From contig JANTQF010000109.1 of NCBI GenBank assembly GCA_032988165.1, positions 41,652 to 105,651 on the forward strand: 64,000 nt of DNA, read 5' to 3'. The first letter of the stretch is position 1. The number at the start of each line of letters is the position of its first letter. The DNA comes from Emmonsiellopsis sp. PD_33 (lineage: Eukaryota > Ascomycota > Eurotiomycetes > Onygenales > Ajellomycetaceae). A model generated the notes under the pieces. That model saw only the letters and a program-made list of their open reading frames with translations, was not told where the DNA came from and did not search any database. Below are positions 25,297 to 35,405 of this stretch, in pieces. The translations under genes and the position numbers were made by a program.

Positions 25297-27093
25297 TGGT
25301 TGATATATAATATCCTCGATGGAGAGAGAGATCTGATATCGTTTATCCAAATGTCCCGAAACAGAAATAAACAAAAAACAAAGCCATGTTTCAGCCGCGG
25401 CGAAACCATGTTCCCGCTAGGCTGAAACACGGTACGGTACGGTATCCAGCCGTATCCGCCCCCAGACACCCAATGCCAGCTTGACAGAAAAAAAAAAAGT
25501 AAGATGAGTCCACTTGGGCAGAGCGAGACACCCGCTCAGTGGTCAGGGTGTCTGTTTGGATCTGGGACTGGAGAGTCCATGGTTCTGCAGGGAAACAAAT
25601 CTCGGGGCACTCGATGGACCCATAGACCACAGACAGTAAATATTTAGAATAATTCTCCTCGTGGGACAGCGTCTCACAGCAGCCAGGAGTGACAGCACGC
25701 AGCTATTGTCCGCGGGGCCAGCCCATCCCGGCTATTTATACCTATCTATCTATTCTATATTTCATCTACATATCCATCTCTATCTCAACTCAGCTCTGTA
25801 GGTAAACATAAGCAGCCCCGTACTGTAATGCCCGTACGTGTTCCCGGCGCGTAACCAGACACCGAAACGGCGGAAACAGGCGGGGCGGGACGGTATGTAC
25901 GATACGGCGTATGGGGATTTCAGCCAGCCCCTGAATGCAGCGGGATGTCGCCCTCGAAGCCGGGGAATTGGCTGGCGATGCGGGCTCAAGAAGCAGAAGA
26001 GAAGCGCATTGTGAGCAGAGACAGTCTCTTGTGTGTAGCCCGCTGTTTGTTCGCAGTGCCGCCGTGGTGAATATTGTGCTGGCCACCCTGCCAAAAACAC
26101 CTACTCTAGTCTGGCCGCGCTTAGTCTCTCTCTCTCCGTCTTCTTCTTCTCCATCCCGTCTCTCTTCTCTGTCTCTCCTCTCGCTCCCCGTCCTTCGCTT
26201 CTTCTCCACTCGTTGCCCCTTTGTTTGCCTCCTGCTGGCCTCAGCTCCCGGGAGTGTGTCTGGCGTGTCTCTGTCTGCTGTGTGCTGTCTGCTGGCTGTC
26301 TGGCTGGTTGGCTGGCTGTTTGCTGCGTGGCTCAAGCTCGCCTTCAGGGGCCATCCCATCAGCCTCCCATCTCCAACCTCACCCCAACTCTCCCGCTCGA
26401 CACGCAGTCTCTAACCACCTCCCCCTCCCGCTCCTTTGCTGCTCGCCTTCGCTTCGTCCCTCTCGTTCACTCTCTTCGCGCTCCAACTGCCTGCCAGCAT
26501 CAATTGACCTTGATTACGGAGCTTCTTCCTCGGCTGGTCTCCTCTCCCTTGACACTCGCTTGCTGCGCTTGTGGATGTCCAACAATTCCAACATTTCCAA
26601 CCATTCAAACCATTCCAACTCTCGCTGCTCTCGTTTCATTACTCGTGCTGGTTGTTCCCGCGCGTTCCAGTCTATCCTTTGACGCCCCGCTGCCCGCTTC
26701 CTGCATTGCAGCTCTTCACACGCATCGCGTCGCATTCCCTGTCAGCCCCGTCTGTCTAGCTGCTTGTTCCAGCTTCTGTGCAAGCTGCACGATCAACTGC
26801 ATCCCTACGTCCGTGGAAAGAAAGAAAAATATATACTTTTTGGTACGTTCGCTCGCAGTAGCACACACCTCTGCTATGGCTGGAGCATGTCTTCGCCCAT
26901 TGGGTCGAAAACGCAGCCAACCACATCCCCCCGGGCTGTTACTTTTCTGTGCCATGACAACTCACTCGTCCCTCTTTCATGTCTTTCTTTTCTTTGCCTG
27001 ATTATCCCGTGCGCCAACTTGCTGAAACTGACAATCTCCCCGATGTTTACCAGATACTATCTAAGTTGGCAAAGCCACTATAAATCCCCCAAC
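25297..27093. promoter_or_regulatory. Long upstream region and leader of the septin gene
   Basis: Of this 1.8-kb interval the first 130 bp are the 3' flank of the Vps62 gene, including the inverted repeat TGTTTCAGCC (25387) / GGCTGAAACA (25420). From about 26100 to 26720 the sequence is strongly C/T-rich with many CTCTC and TCTTC blocks, typical of a long fungal 5' leader. Several upstream ATGs precede the septin start, so translation control by upstream frames is possible. The 262-codon frame at 26213-27001 looks like a by-product of this pyrimidine bias. Confidence 0.5.
25387..25429 (+). repeat. Ten-base inverted repeat downstream of the Vps62-family gene
   Basis: TGTTTCAGCC at 25387-25396 and GGCTGAAACA at 25420-25429 are exact reverse complements with a 23-nt gap. 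It is followed by GGTAC repeated three times. It could be a 3'-UTR hairpin or chance. Confidence 0.35.
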
Positions 27094-28933
27094 ATGGCCT
27101 CTCCGAGCCCAGCCCGTCCCCCAACCCCGGGTCGCAGCCCTCCCCCCGACGTCCTCCCCACCGTTACCGAGAATGGAAACCCGCCTCCCATCAACCAAGC
27201 TGCTGTTCGACGCACTTCCCTAGGCTTCCTTCGTCGCTCCAAGTCCACTGAACCGATGAGTGCTGAGCGCAAGACTTCCGGCAGCGGGAGAATAAGCAAA
27301 AGGATGCAGAAGGAATTGGCTAGAGAAGAGGAGGCTCGTAGACAGCGGGAAGCTGCTGCGGTGCCCAAACATGCGCCCCGTCTCCCGGACCTGCCTGCTC
27401 CTCCCCAGCTCAACACCTTTGGCGGTGATAATGCTAGACCCGACAGTCTTGCCATTGCGACGAACCGCGTGGGCCAGTACGATTCGAGGCTATCTGTGGG
27501 CTCTCCCCATGGTAACGTACCCGTTCCGCCTCTCCCAGGCTCCTCCGGCTCGAAAGGCGGCGAGTATGTCGATCCCTACGCCAGGACGGAGAGCATGACG
27601 CACCGTGGTCGGTACAGCTATGCTAGCAGTGCCGTGAGCACAATCAATAGCCCGCGCAGGGTTAGAAGACGCAAGGATCCAACCCCTTACAAGTAAGTTT
27701 GTCTCTAATTTTGGAGAAGAACAATGCTAAACTACTCCCAGTATCCTCGTTATTGGTGCCCGTAACTCTGGGAAGACCTCGTTCCTCAATTTCCTGCGTA
27801 CTTCCCTTGCTCTGTCGCCCAAGAAGCGCCCCATCCGCTCCCCAGATGAATTCGACGAGCCCACTCAAGTGTCTACCGCTAACAACAGCTTTACCTCGCA
27901 CTACCTGGAGACTGAAATCGACCATGAACGCGTGGGCCTTACGTTATGGGACTCGCAGGGTCTGGAGCCAAACGTGGTCGACCTGCAGCTGCGTGGAATC
28001 ACTAGCTTCCTGGAGAGCAAATTCGAAGACACCTTTAACGAAGAGATGAAAGTTATCCGCGCACCTGGCGTGCGTGACACCCACATTCATTGCGCGTTCC
28101 TCGTTCTTGACCCTTCTCGACTGGATGCCAATATCACGGCTGCCCAAAAGGCCGCAAATGGCGCAGACAAGTCTGGGGACGTCCGTGTTGTGGGTGGATT
28201 GGATGAGGACCTTGACATTCAGGTCATCCGTACGATGCAGGGCATGACCACCGTTGTGCCGGTTATCAGCAAGGCTGACACCATCACCACCGCCCACATG
28301 GCGTATCTGAAGAAGACAGTATGGGATAGTCTGAAAAAGGCTGGTTTGGATCCTCTCGAGGTCCTGACGCTCGAGGAACAGGATGACGATTCCTCCTCTG
28401 GCAGTTTCGACAAGTTTGATGAGCAGGATGAGGACGACCTCAATGAGAAGGAAGATGCCGAAGGTGAAGCCGAAGCCGAGGCCGAGGCCGAGACCGGTGC
28501 CACAACTGGCCGTCGCACTCCCGACTCCGATACTGTACCCGCAGCCATTGTCCCCATAACATCGCCATCCCGCCGTAGCACCAGAAAGTCCTCCTCATCG
28601 ATCTCCAGCGTCAACGGAAACCCCGAATACCCATTCCTCCCCCTGTCGATCCTCTCGCCCGACCCGCACTCTCTCGACGGCAACGACGGCCCCATCGGCC
28701 GCAAATTCCCCTGGGGCTTCGCCGACCCGTACAACCCTGAACATTGCGACTTTGTCAAGCTCAAGGAAACCGTGTTTGGAGAATGGAGAGCCGAACTCCG
28801 CGAGGCCAGTCGGGAAGTCTGGTATGAGAGATGGAGAACTAGCCGACTCAATCATAATGGTAATGGACCAGGCCGCAGCGCTAACAATGGAATCCGCTCG
28901 AGTTCCGGAAGGAGCGGTCGCGCTACTCGATGA
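27094..28933 (+). CDS. aspE: Septin, group 5 (AspE type)
   Basis: Two exons (27094-27692, 27742-28933) give 596 residues. Residues 1-198 form a Pro/Ser-rich disordered extension; the septin GTPase domain starts at NILVIGARNSGKTSFLNFLR (P-loop GARNSGKT). The switch II motif is LTLWDSQGLEP (DxxG type) and the base-recognition motif is VISKADTIT. A long acidic insert (DEDDLNEKEDAEGEAEAEAE) interrupts the C-terminal half, and HCDFVKLKETVFGEWRAELREASREVWYERWR closes the fold. Septins polymerise into filaments and rings at septa, hyphal tips and conidiophores. Group 5 members exist in filamentous fungi but not in yeasts; Aspergillus AspE helps assemble higher-order septin structures, though it is not a stable member of the core hetero-octamer. 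The group assignment relies on overall domain arrangement. Confidence 0.85.
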
Positions 28934-30705
28934 TGTTAATATGGTGTGCGAGGCTGACCATTTGCTTGTGTATTTTTTTTCTTTCTTTTTTGTTTGTAGG
29001 TCCCGACCGGTTCTCCGCTATTACTGCTCTGTCACGCATTCAACGAGACGAACAAAGATGAAGAATCTAGCCGCCCGATATTTCCCATAAAGAGTGTGCT
29101 CGTGTCCATCGCGGAATGTCCAGATTCTCGTCTGCCCCGGCTGTGTGTTGTGTTATATGGTGATGGATGTTGTGCTTTTGTTTTGTTTTCTCTTTTGTCC
29201 TCTCGATCTCCAGAACCAGTACTTATTTACCCAATTGTGTTTTTGATCTGTCTTTTTTCATTTCACCGTGTGTCTTATTCCCCCCCACTTACTTATATTC
29301 TCTTTTCTCGTTTCCTTCTCCCTCAGGCGGTTTCATCTCCTTTTCTCATCCTCCTTTTCATTCCTCTATTTCTCGCCATTGTCCAATCTATCGCTGTCGA
29401 CGATTGGCTTGCTTGGCTTGTGTATGTCTCGAGACACGATTTTTCTTTTCTAAATCAAACTGCACGAAAATGGGCCCCCCTTTTCCTGAAAAAATGTCTT
29501 GCTTGCTTTCTTTTTTTCTTTTGTTTTCGATTTCCCCTCCCCCAGTAACCCGTTTATGACGGGTTTTTAATCAACCCCAAATCGAATCTACAAGAAAGCA
29601 AATACCCCCCATTTCAATTCTAATCCATTGTCCCTTTTTTTTCGCCGGAAGAAACTCGCACAAATAAAATAAATACCCCCCCTCTGTTCCCCTGAATAAA
29701 CCCAAGCAAGGAAAAGCACCTGTGTACAAAAAAAAAAAAGAACGTCCGTCCGTCCGTCCACATGGACTACCCAAAAGGCGCCTGGCTGGCTTCTTTTCTT
29801 CTTATATTGTTCTTTTCGCTTTCTCCCGCTTCCTTCCTCCCGTTTGTTTTTAATTCGTTTTTACCTTTCTTCTCGACACCGCTTTTGAATCTTTACCCTA
29901 TCCACCGCCGCTTTACCTACCTGCCCTACGTACAGTACAATATTTTTTCCCTAAGTTGAATCATTTTCATTGTCATCGTCATTGTTTTTTTCTGGAATTA
30001 AGTTGAGTTGATCTGATTCCCTTCCCCCGGCCGCGTGCTTGTCACACTTGGTTTGTCGCTTATTGCCCTGTTTTTGTTTTGTTTTGCCTAGCTATGTTAT
30101 GTAATTTAGTTAGGAAATTATTACCATTACATTATATCTATTTCTACATTTATTTAGGTTTGGGTTTCGAAGGTAGCTAGCTAGCTATATTCCGTATCTT
30201 CTAGAGCATACGCCGCCTTCCCGAGCCCTCTCACCTGACTGATTACCGTTCGTTCGTCCGTTCGTTCGTCCGTTCGTTGTTATCATTGAACGTAGGCTTT
30301 TATCCTTCCTCTTCCCTTCTAAACTTTAGACTCCATTGCATGCTCGGGATGGGCTCTAGGGTTTTTGTTTCTATTGTCCTCCTATATATAATATATACTA
30401 TTCCTCTCATGCCTGCTCCATCCATAAATCCATCCATAAATCCATCCATCCATCCATCCAACCAACCAAAACTCCCCTCCAGTAGATAGAACGAATGGAA
30501 CAAGCCAACAGTGATCCCCCCCCTCCCCCCCCATCCCACTCCCACACCCACACCCATCATCCCACAGTAAATATCCCATTCCCATTCCCATTCCCATCAT
30601 CATCACTCCCCCCGTCCATTCCCTGTATAAAAACACCGTCGGGTCTAATCCATATCAGCATCAGTAAACAGCGAGTTAACTTAATCTGACCGATAGATTT
30701 ATAAC
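28934..30705. other. Intergenic region, T-rich, with simple repeats
   Basis: No gene is supportable. 28950-30150 is T- and CT-rich and probably includes the septin 3' UTR. A short hairpin with a T-run (AACCCGT...ACGGGTT, 29547-29565) resembles a bacterial terminator but has no such role in a fungus. TTCGTCCG-type repeats lie at 30250-30280 and CCATCCAT-type repeats at 30420-30470. Confidence 0.5.
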
Positions 30706-31077
30706 TCATGGGTCAAGATAACTAAAGCGGGGGGGAGGGAAGGGATGTATGTATGTTATACGAACCACCTGGTTACAATCACATAATATCCCCTCACATA
30801 TCCATTTCCCGTCTTCTTCCATCTGCACGCAGCGCCCGGAGCATTGGGGGTTTAGTTTTCGCTTGGTTAAGGAAGGCGGGGGGGGGAGGGTTAGAATGGA
30901 TGAATAAATTATATAGATGGATGGATTTGGTTGATTTGCGTAACTTACAGCATCGGCTCTAGCGGCGAGAATTGCGTTGGGGTTGGATGCGGTTGCTGGC
31001 TTGGTGGCTGCGGTTGTGGTTGTGGTTATGCTTAAGATGATGGTGAGGAGGAGGGGGAGGAGGGGGGTGGGTTTCAT
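30706..31077 (-). CDS. Small secreted cysteine-rich protein, tandem copy 1
   Basis: Exon 1 (31077-30949) encodes a signal peptide (MKPTPLLPLLLTIILSITTT). Exon 2 (30861-30706) encodes a Cys-rich tail with QCSGRCVQMEEDGKWICEG and then ILCDCNQ. The mature chain is about 94 residues before processing, with five visible cysteines. The 87-nt intron is phase 0, as in the two neighbours. The pattern N-P-x-C...C-V-x-M-x-(E)DG...C...C-x-C matches tandem copy 2. Secreted Cys-rich proteins of this size act as antimicrobials, effectors or cell-wall proteins, but no function can be assigned. The last 15 residues after C-N-Q may be intronic if a weak GTGGTT donor is used. Confidence 0.6.
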   Translation of the reverse strand: MKPTPLLPLLLTIILSITTTTTAATKPATASNPNAILAARADAVSYANQPNPSIYIIYSSILTLPPPPSLTKRKLNPQCSGRCVQMEEDGKWICEGILCDCNQVVRITYIHPFPPPRFSYLDP

Positions 31078-32005
31078 GGTGGTGGGTTGGATGGGTGTGA
31101 TTTTTATAGTTTCAATTTATTAGGATTGAGGTTGGGGTAAGAGTATGCATGTGGTATGTGATGGATGCCCAGGTGGGGATGGAGATGGGGTTTATATAAA
31201 ATGCCCAGGAACATAATGTAATCTTGCATTTAAAGGAGGTATTTTTCAATGAATAACATAATGCAGGTGAGATTTGCCTTTTTTTTCCTTTCTCTTTGTC
31301 CTTGTTATCTTCATGCATAGTACATGTGGGTGTGTGCTATGTTATGCAGAGGATCCAGATATATACATGTGATTGGCATGATCTTGGAATTGGTGATGCA
31401 GTAGATGTTTCGTATCTGGGGTATCTGTCTGCTGGGGTATAGATATTTTAGATATCCTAATATTCCTCAAGCAGTTGACACTCAATGTGCTGGAATTTGA
31501 AAGGAAAAAACAGGGATTCAGCAAATTTTGCCTGCTAGTTAGCTGGTCAGAAAGAAAAAATCAACAGAATATCTGTAGAGATAGGCTGTAAAGTCTTTCT
31601 TTGTCCATTTATAGAACTACCACACTGCATGGGATGAGATTGTGAATCTGGGTTCTTTGTTAAGGCTGCATGGGAGGGGGGTGGTTTCCGACCCCCTGAC
31701 AACTAGCAATCTCTAGATCTAATGGTGGACACGGTGAATTTTTATCTTCTGCAGGAGTGTAGAATGTTTAGATAGATGTGTTCTCAATGTCAATATAAAC
31801 TGACAATATAATTAACACTTCATCTATTTCATTCCATTCTGTTCTGTCCCTTCACATTGCCTTGTCCTTTTCTTCCCAAGTAAAACCCTCATGCCTACCT
31901 CACCTCACCTCACCTCATGTCTTACAAAATACACTTTCCGGTCTAGATAGATAGGTAGGGGTTAGCTTAACTAGGCTGGTAGTTTATAGTATAGTCCAGT
32001 CCACT
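31078..32005. promoter_or_regulatory. Upstream region of copy 1, with the shared upstream block
   Basis: ATCTGGGTTCTTTGTTAAGG at 31646-31665 recurs exactly upstream of tandem copy 2 at 32883-32902, with similar flanks (GCATGGG...GCATGGGAGG here). Other partly matching pieces include TGTTATGCAG near 31340 and ATCTTGGAAT near 31381, both found again near 32800-32845. This marks a duplicated promoter region. Confidence 0.6.
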
Positions 32006-32539
32006 TCACCCCACACTGTTGTATGTATACTCTACCCCTTCTCCTGCTTGACAGGGACTCGACGAAACAAAACAGACACGATGACAGGGATGAGTAGGAG
32101 AAGAATCACAGAAATACTAAAAGAAAGAACAAAAAAAAAAGGTGGAGGGATGTATGTATAGTACTCACCTCCTCCTCACACACACCACCACACAGAGGAC
32201 ATGTGCCTATTGTCCCATCTGGCATCTTCACCAAGCATAACTTGTTTGAGGGGCAAAATTTCCCCCGGGGATTCTTTAGTTTCATTAGCGGATTGTGATT
32301 GTAGATGGGTAGGTAGTAGTTATGGTTATATGGTATTTTTTAGGTGGCAGGGAGAGAGAGATAGTAACTGATGATAAGGGGAGATGAGTTAAGGTGGAAT
32401 AAATAAGATAAATGCTCACCAACTGCTTGGCCGTCCTGACTGCAAGTCTCATGTCCATATCAGACGATGCTGGCATGCCTGCCACGGTTACGCTTGCGAT
32501 GCTGGCGAGGAGGATGGAGAGGATGGTGGAGGATTTCAT
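32006..32539 (-). CDS. Small secreted cysteine-rich protein, tandem copy 2
   Basis: Three exons (32539-32420, 32273-32169, 32116-32006) encode about 111 residues, each intron in phase 0. A signal peptide MKSSTILSILLASIASVTVA ends before G-M-P-A-S-S. The mature part is rich in cysteine: NPRGKFCPSNKLCLVKMPDG, then T-C-P-L-C-G-G-V-C, and in exon 3 Y-F-C-D-S-S-P-T-H-P-C-H-R-V-C and S-S-S-P-C. Ten cysteines suggest five disulfides. Exon 2 aligns with copy 1 (N-P...C...C-[VL]-x-M-x-DG...C...C). Exon 3 has no counterpart there. The first 17 bases coding for ...TVAGMP are identical to copy 3. Function unknown; an effector, antifungal or cell-surface role is possible. Confidence 0.62.
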
Positions 32540-33412
32540 GGTTGGTGGAGTATGGAGGTGGGTGATTTTGATGTATGGTGGTGTGGTGTGGCGGATATGC
32601 TGATTTTGTAGTTTATGATTATTATTGTGAGAATTGAATTAGAGCTTTGTGATATGTGAGGATTGGAATGGGGGATAAGTTGGATTTATAGTGTAGTAGA
32701 GCGGGAGCTAAGATGTAATGATGCACATCAGATCAGATCAGATCAGATCTTCTTTCTCTTTGTCTTGATTGTCTTGATGCATGAATGGCTCTATGCTGTG
32801 TTATGCAGCGGCAAGATGCCCAAGTAAGCTCTCTCGATCTTGGAATCGGCAATAGAGCATGCTGCATGGGGTGGAACCATGGATCTGGGTTCTTTGTTAA
32901 GGTTGTATGAGAGAGGTATAGGGAGTGTATATAACCATTAGGTTGGAATACTTTGAAAGTTGGAAAGAAATTGATATATGAATATCCTGTAGAAAATCGT
33001 ATCTAGTTAGCATCGTGAAATAATGAGCCATTAAGGGAATATGAAGCTTAGTCGGGTCTCCAGAACGCCAGAAATAGGAAAAGGGAGGGCAAAAAATGGA
33101 GAGAGAAGGCTGGTCGATTGAAGAATTTAACTAGCGAACTGACGAATACATGGGGCTGCAGTCATCTGCATCCCTCGTACTAAAGGGATAAAACGACGAG
33201 AGCCATCCTTTCCCGCTCAAATCTGTTCCCACATTCACACCAGAATTCCCGCGAGCGTCAGGGAAAAGGGCGACGACGCTTTCCAAAATCCCGCCTTCAT
33301 CTTCAAAACCTGGATTATCCACCGTCAGCATATCAGATGCACCAACCGGCCCGTATCGTCCCTCCACGACAGAGAGCTGGGTTACCATATAGATCAATGA
33401 TGTTGGTGCTAC
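32540..33412. promoter_or_regulatory. Upstream region of copy 2, with shared block and CAGAT repeats
   Basis: The exact 20-base block shared with copy 1 lies at 32883-32902, some 345 bp before the start codon. Four tandem TCAGA/GATCA units lie at about 32728-32750. A further minus-strand frame (33131-33397, 88 codons) in this interval could be an extension of tandem copy 3 or a separate small gene, but no junction is convincing. Confidence 0.5.
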
Positions 33413-33701
33413 CTATGGTTCCGTGATACCCGTGACACAGTTATCCTTGTCACAGATAGGTCGGTAGCATGTCTGGAGACACTGTGAGTCCTGGGGGGAG
33501 TGGAATGGCATCGTTAGCCAGCGCTTATGGATGCAAATAGTATGCATGAGATGCCATGGAATAGCTGGCGCAGCAAGAAAAATGAACCTCAGTACATACC
33601 CTTATTGATTTCTCGGATCTACCCTCCTTTGCAAAAGTCGGCATGCCTGCCACGGTAGCAATGCCTGCGAGCACCGTGCAGAAGATCCACGAGGCCTTCA
33701 T
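33413..33701 (-). CDS. Small secreted cysteine-rich protein, tandem copy 3
   Basis: Exon 1 begins at 33701 and encodes a signal peptide (MKASWIFCTVLAGIATVAGM) followed by a short polar stretch ending K-S-I-R. After a phase-0 intron with a GTATGT donor, exon 2 begins D-S-Q-C-L-Q-T-C-Y-R-P-I-C-D-K-D-N-C and stops at 33413. The ATVAGMP coding DNA shares 17 identical bases (GGCATGCCTGCCACGGT on the plus strand, 33640-33656) with copy 2 at 32472-32488, good evidence of common origin. If a weak GTATCA donor is used, a further exon would add two more cysteines (...LCRGGTIRAGWCI), making six in the mature part. Function unknown. Confidence 0.5.
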
Positions 33702-34481
33702 GATGTTAAAATCGGGTAGGATGAGCGGGTTCGGTTGATATGGGTTTAGCTGCACAAGCAGGGAAATTATCGAGGCAAGTGGATGATTGTTGAAGAGATA
33801 TCACACAAGGTAAAGTCAAGTCTGTCGACTAAATTGTTGGCTTTGAGATGGGCGAAGGGGAAGGATTATATAGCCTGAGGCCCCTTCAACGAATCCATCT
33901 TTTCACTGCCGGCAAAATGAGCCTTTCATGCAGTCGGGTGACCTAAAATAATTTAGATATACCGAGGTGAGACAGATAGTCGTCTTTCCATCAATCTGCA
34001 AGTCGGCAGATAGAGAGAATGATCGAGTATGCATTTAATTTTTCGCTTTGGGCGACAGCTGAGATTCTGTGTTACCTGCTGCTTTGTTGATAAAGGACGA
34101 AAGGGCTCATTCTTCTGCTCGCGAAAGGCACAACTTGCCCACTTGCTGCCGAATGTAGAGATTTTTGTGGCTCTAGATGGCCAGTGCAGCTCTCAGCTCG
34201 TCGACATGGGCCAAACCAATAGCCCACTCGGATGCCGAATTTGACGTGGGCTGATATTGAGAGACGCCCCAGCACTGAAGAAGGGTTGATAGAGGACGGG
34301 AAGAACATTATGCCCAAGCAAGGACAAGATACAGGGAGATCAAACTCCAGGCACCAAATCGAACCGGTGCATGGAACCAAAGGGGAAAAGAATACACAAA
34401 AATAGCGCCAATGAAACATTTTATCACCAACAGCCCTGCTGCCAATCAACTCACTACCCGCCACATACCCAGTTAACCAAC
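33702..34481. other. Intergenic region between copy 3 and the beta-helix-like gene
   Basis: 780 bp with no recognisable gene; frames on either strand overlap and lack motifs. It includes the promoter of the third secreted-protein gene and the 3' flank of the gene at 34482-35405. Confidence 0.5.
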
Positions 34482-35405
34482 CTACCAAACATCCCTCACC
34501 GAGGCCTCTACCCCAATCTGCAGCGGCAAATTCACGCACCACGCCCTCGGAAACTCCATCCCCCATTTCCGCATCAGCCCTCTCAGTTCCTCCTCCCCGC
34601 CCGGTACCACATTCACAAAGATCCGATCCCCATGACATGACGGTTCCGAATGCACCGCGCCCTCCTCGTCGCCCACACGGAAAAATGTACACTCCCCCGC
34701 CTGCGCTTGGGTATAGTTATAATCTTGGAACTCTTCAGCCAAGCGTACGCGCACGGATTCTGCAGCTGTCGCGCACCCGACGCAGTGGACGGTGGGGCAG
34801 ACGTGGTCTTTATTTTGGTCGCGGATGGATTGCTTGATGTTGTTGTGCATGGCGCGAGCGCGGATTGGGGAGGTTAGGAAGAGCGTGCCGGGGCCTAGGA
34901 GGGTGGTGGCTAGTTTCCATTTTGTCTCGTCGGGGATGTTGCTGGGGTCTAATAATAGGTTTGTGCTTTTCTTTTCTGCTCGGCCGATGCGGCGCATGGT
35001 TCTTCCCTTTCTGGGCTTTGATGTTGCTGCTTCTTTTTGGAGGTCTGTTTTGTAAAAGAGGTCATCCGTATGCCATCTCGGCATATCGAATTCGTCCGTC
35101 CCTCTGGTCGCTTTAATCGTGATCCAATAGTGCGAGAGGTTGTTGCGGGCCAGGAAGTGATGGACAAAGGTGAGGAATGGGGTTAAGTAGGGGAGCAAGG
35201 AGCCGTAGATAGTTTGCTCTGCCCATGTGTGGAAGGAGGGTGGGAGGTTTTGGCCAGGCAGTGCGAGGAGGGGCCCGCAGTAGGTCCACGACGAGGTGAG
35301 TTTGACGCGGATCCCGTCTGTGGGAGAGTTTGCGGGTGCAAGGCCTGTGGGAAGTGTCGTTTGGTAGGGGATCACTTGAAAGGCTGGGAGCGAGTCGACG
35401 TCCAT
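34482..35405 (-). CDS. Uncharacterised fungal protein, possible double-stranded beta-helix (HxD...H) fold
   Basis: One uninterrupted frame encodes 307 residues with no signal peptide and no membrane segment. The middle reads DMPRWHTDD, giving an H112-x-D114 pair. Near the C-terminus is EPSCHGDRIFVNVVPGG with H258 and R261. This spacing (HxD, then a distal H and a nearby R) is that of 2-oxoglutarate/Fe(II) oxygenase-like folds. The segment GPGTLFLTSP resembles the block seen in some fungal proteins of this type (DUF1826-like). A short Cys cluster (V-C-P-T-V-H-C-V-G-C) lies at 202-211. I recognise it as a conserved-looking Eurotiomycete hypothetical protein, not a named enzyme. The enzyme idea is inference from motif spacing only. 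Confidence 0.7.
   Translation of the reverse strand: MDVDSLPAFQVIPYQTTLPTGLAPANSPTDGIRVKLTSSWTYCGPLLALPGQNLPPSFHTWAEQTIYGSLLPYLTPFLTFVHHFLARNNLSHYWITIKATRGTDEFDMPRWHTDDLFYKTDLQKEAATSKPRKGRTMRRIGRAEKKSTNLLLDPSNIPDETKWKLATTLLGPGTLFLTSPIRARAMHNNIKQSIRDQNKDHVCPTVHCVGCATAAESVRVRLAEEFQDYNYTQAQAGECTFFRVGDEEGAVHSEPSCHGDRIFVNVVPGGEEELRGLMRKWGMEFPRAWCVNLPLQIGVEASVRDVW

Noticed and set aside
26213..27001. 262-codon open frame upstream of the septin gene
   Set aside because: It reflects C/T-rich leader DNA; residues are dominated by Leu, Ser, Pro and Cys with no motif, and a second overlapping frame is equally open.
29547..29570. Hairpin followed by T-run resembling a bacterial terminator
   Set aside because: This is a eukaryotic genome; such hairpins do not end Pol II transcription.
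30250..30470. CRISPR-like repeats
   Set aside because: These are simple microsatellites (TTCGTCCG, CCATCCAT) without spacers, in a eukaryote.
33131..33397. 88-codon minus-strand frame as a stand-alone gene
   Set aside because: Composition is acceptable but it has no signal peptide or motif and could be an extension of its neighbour; kept only as a finding.
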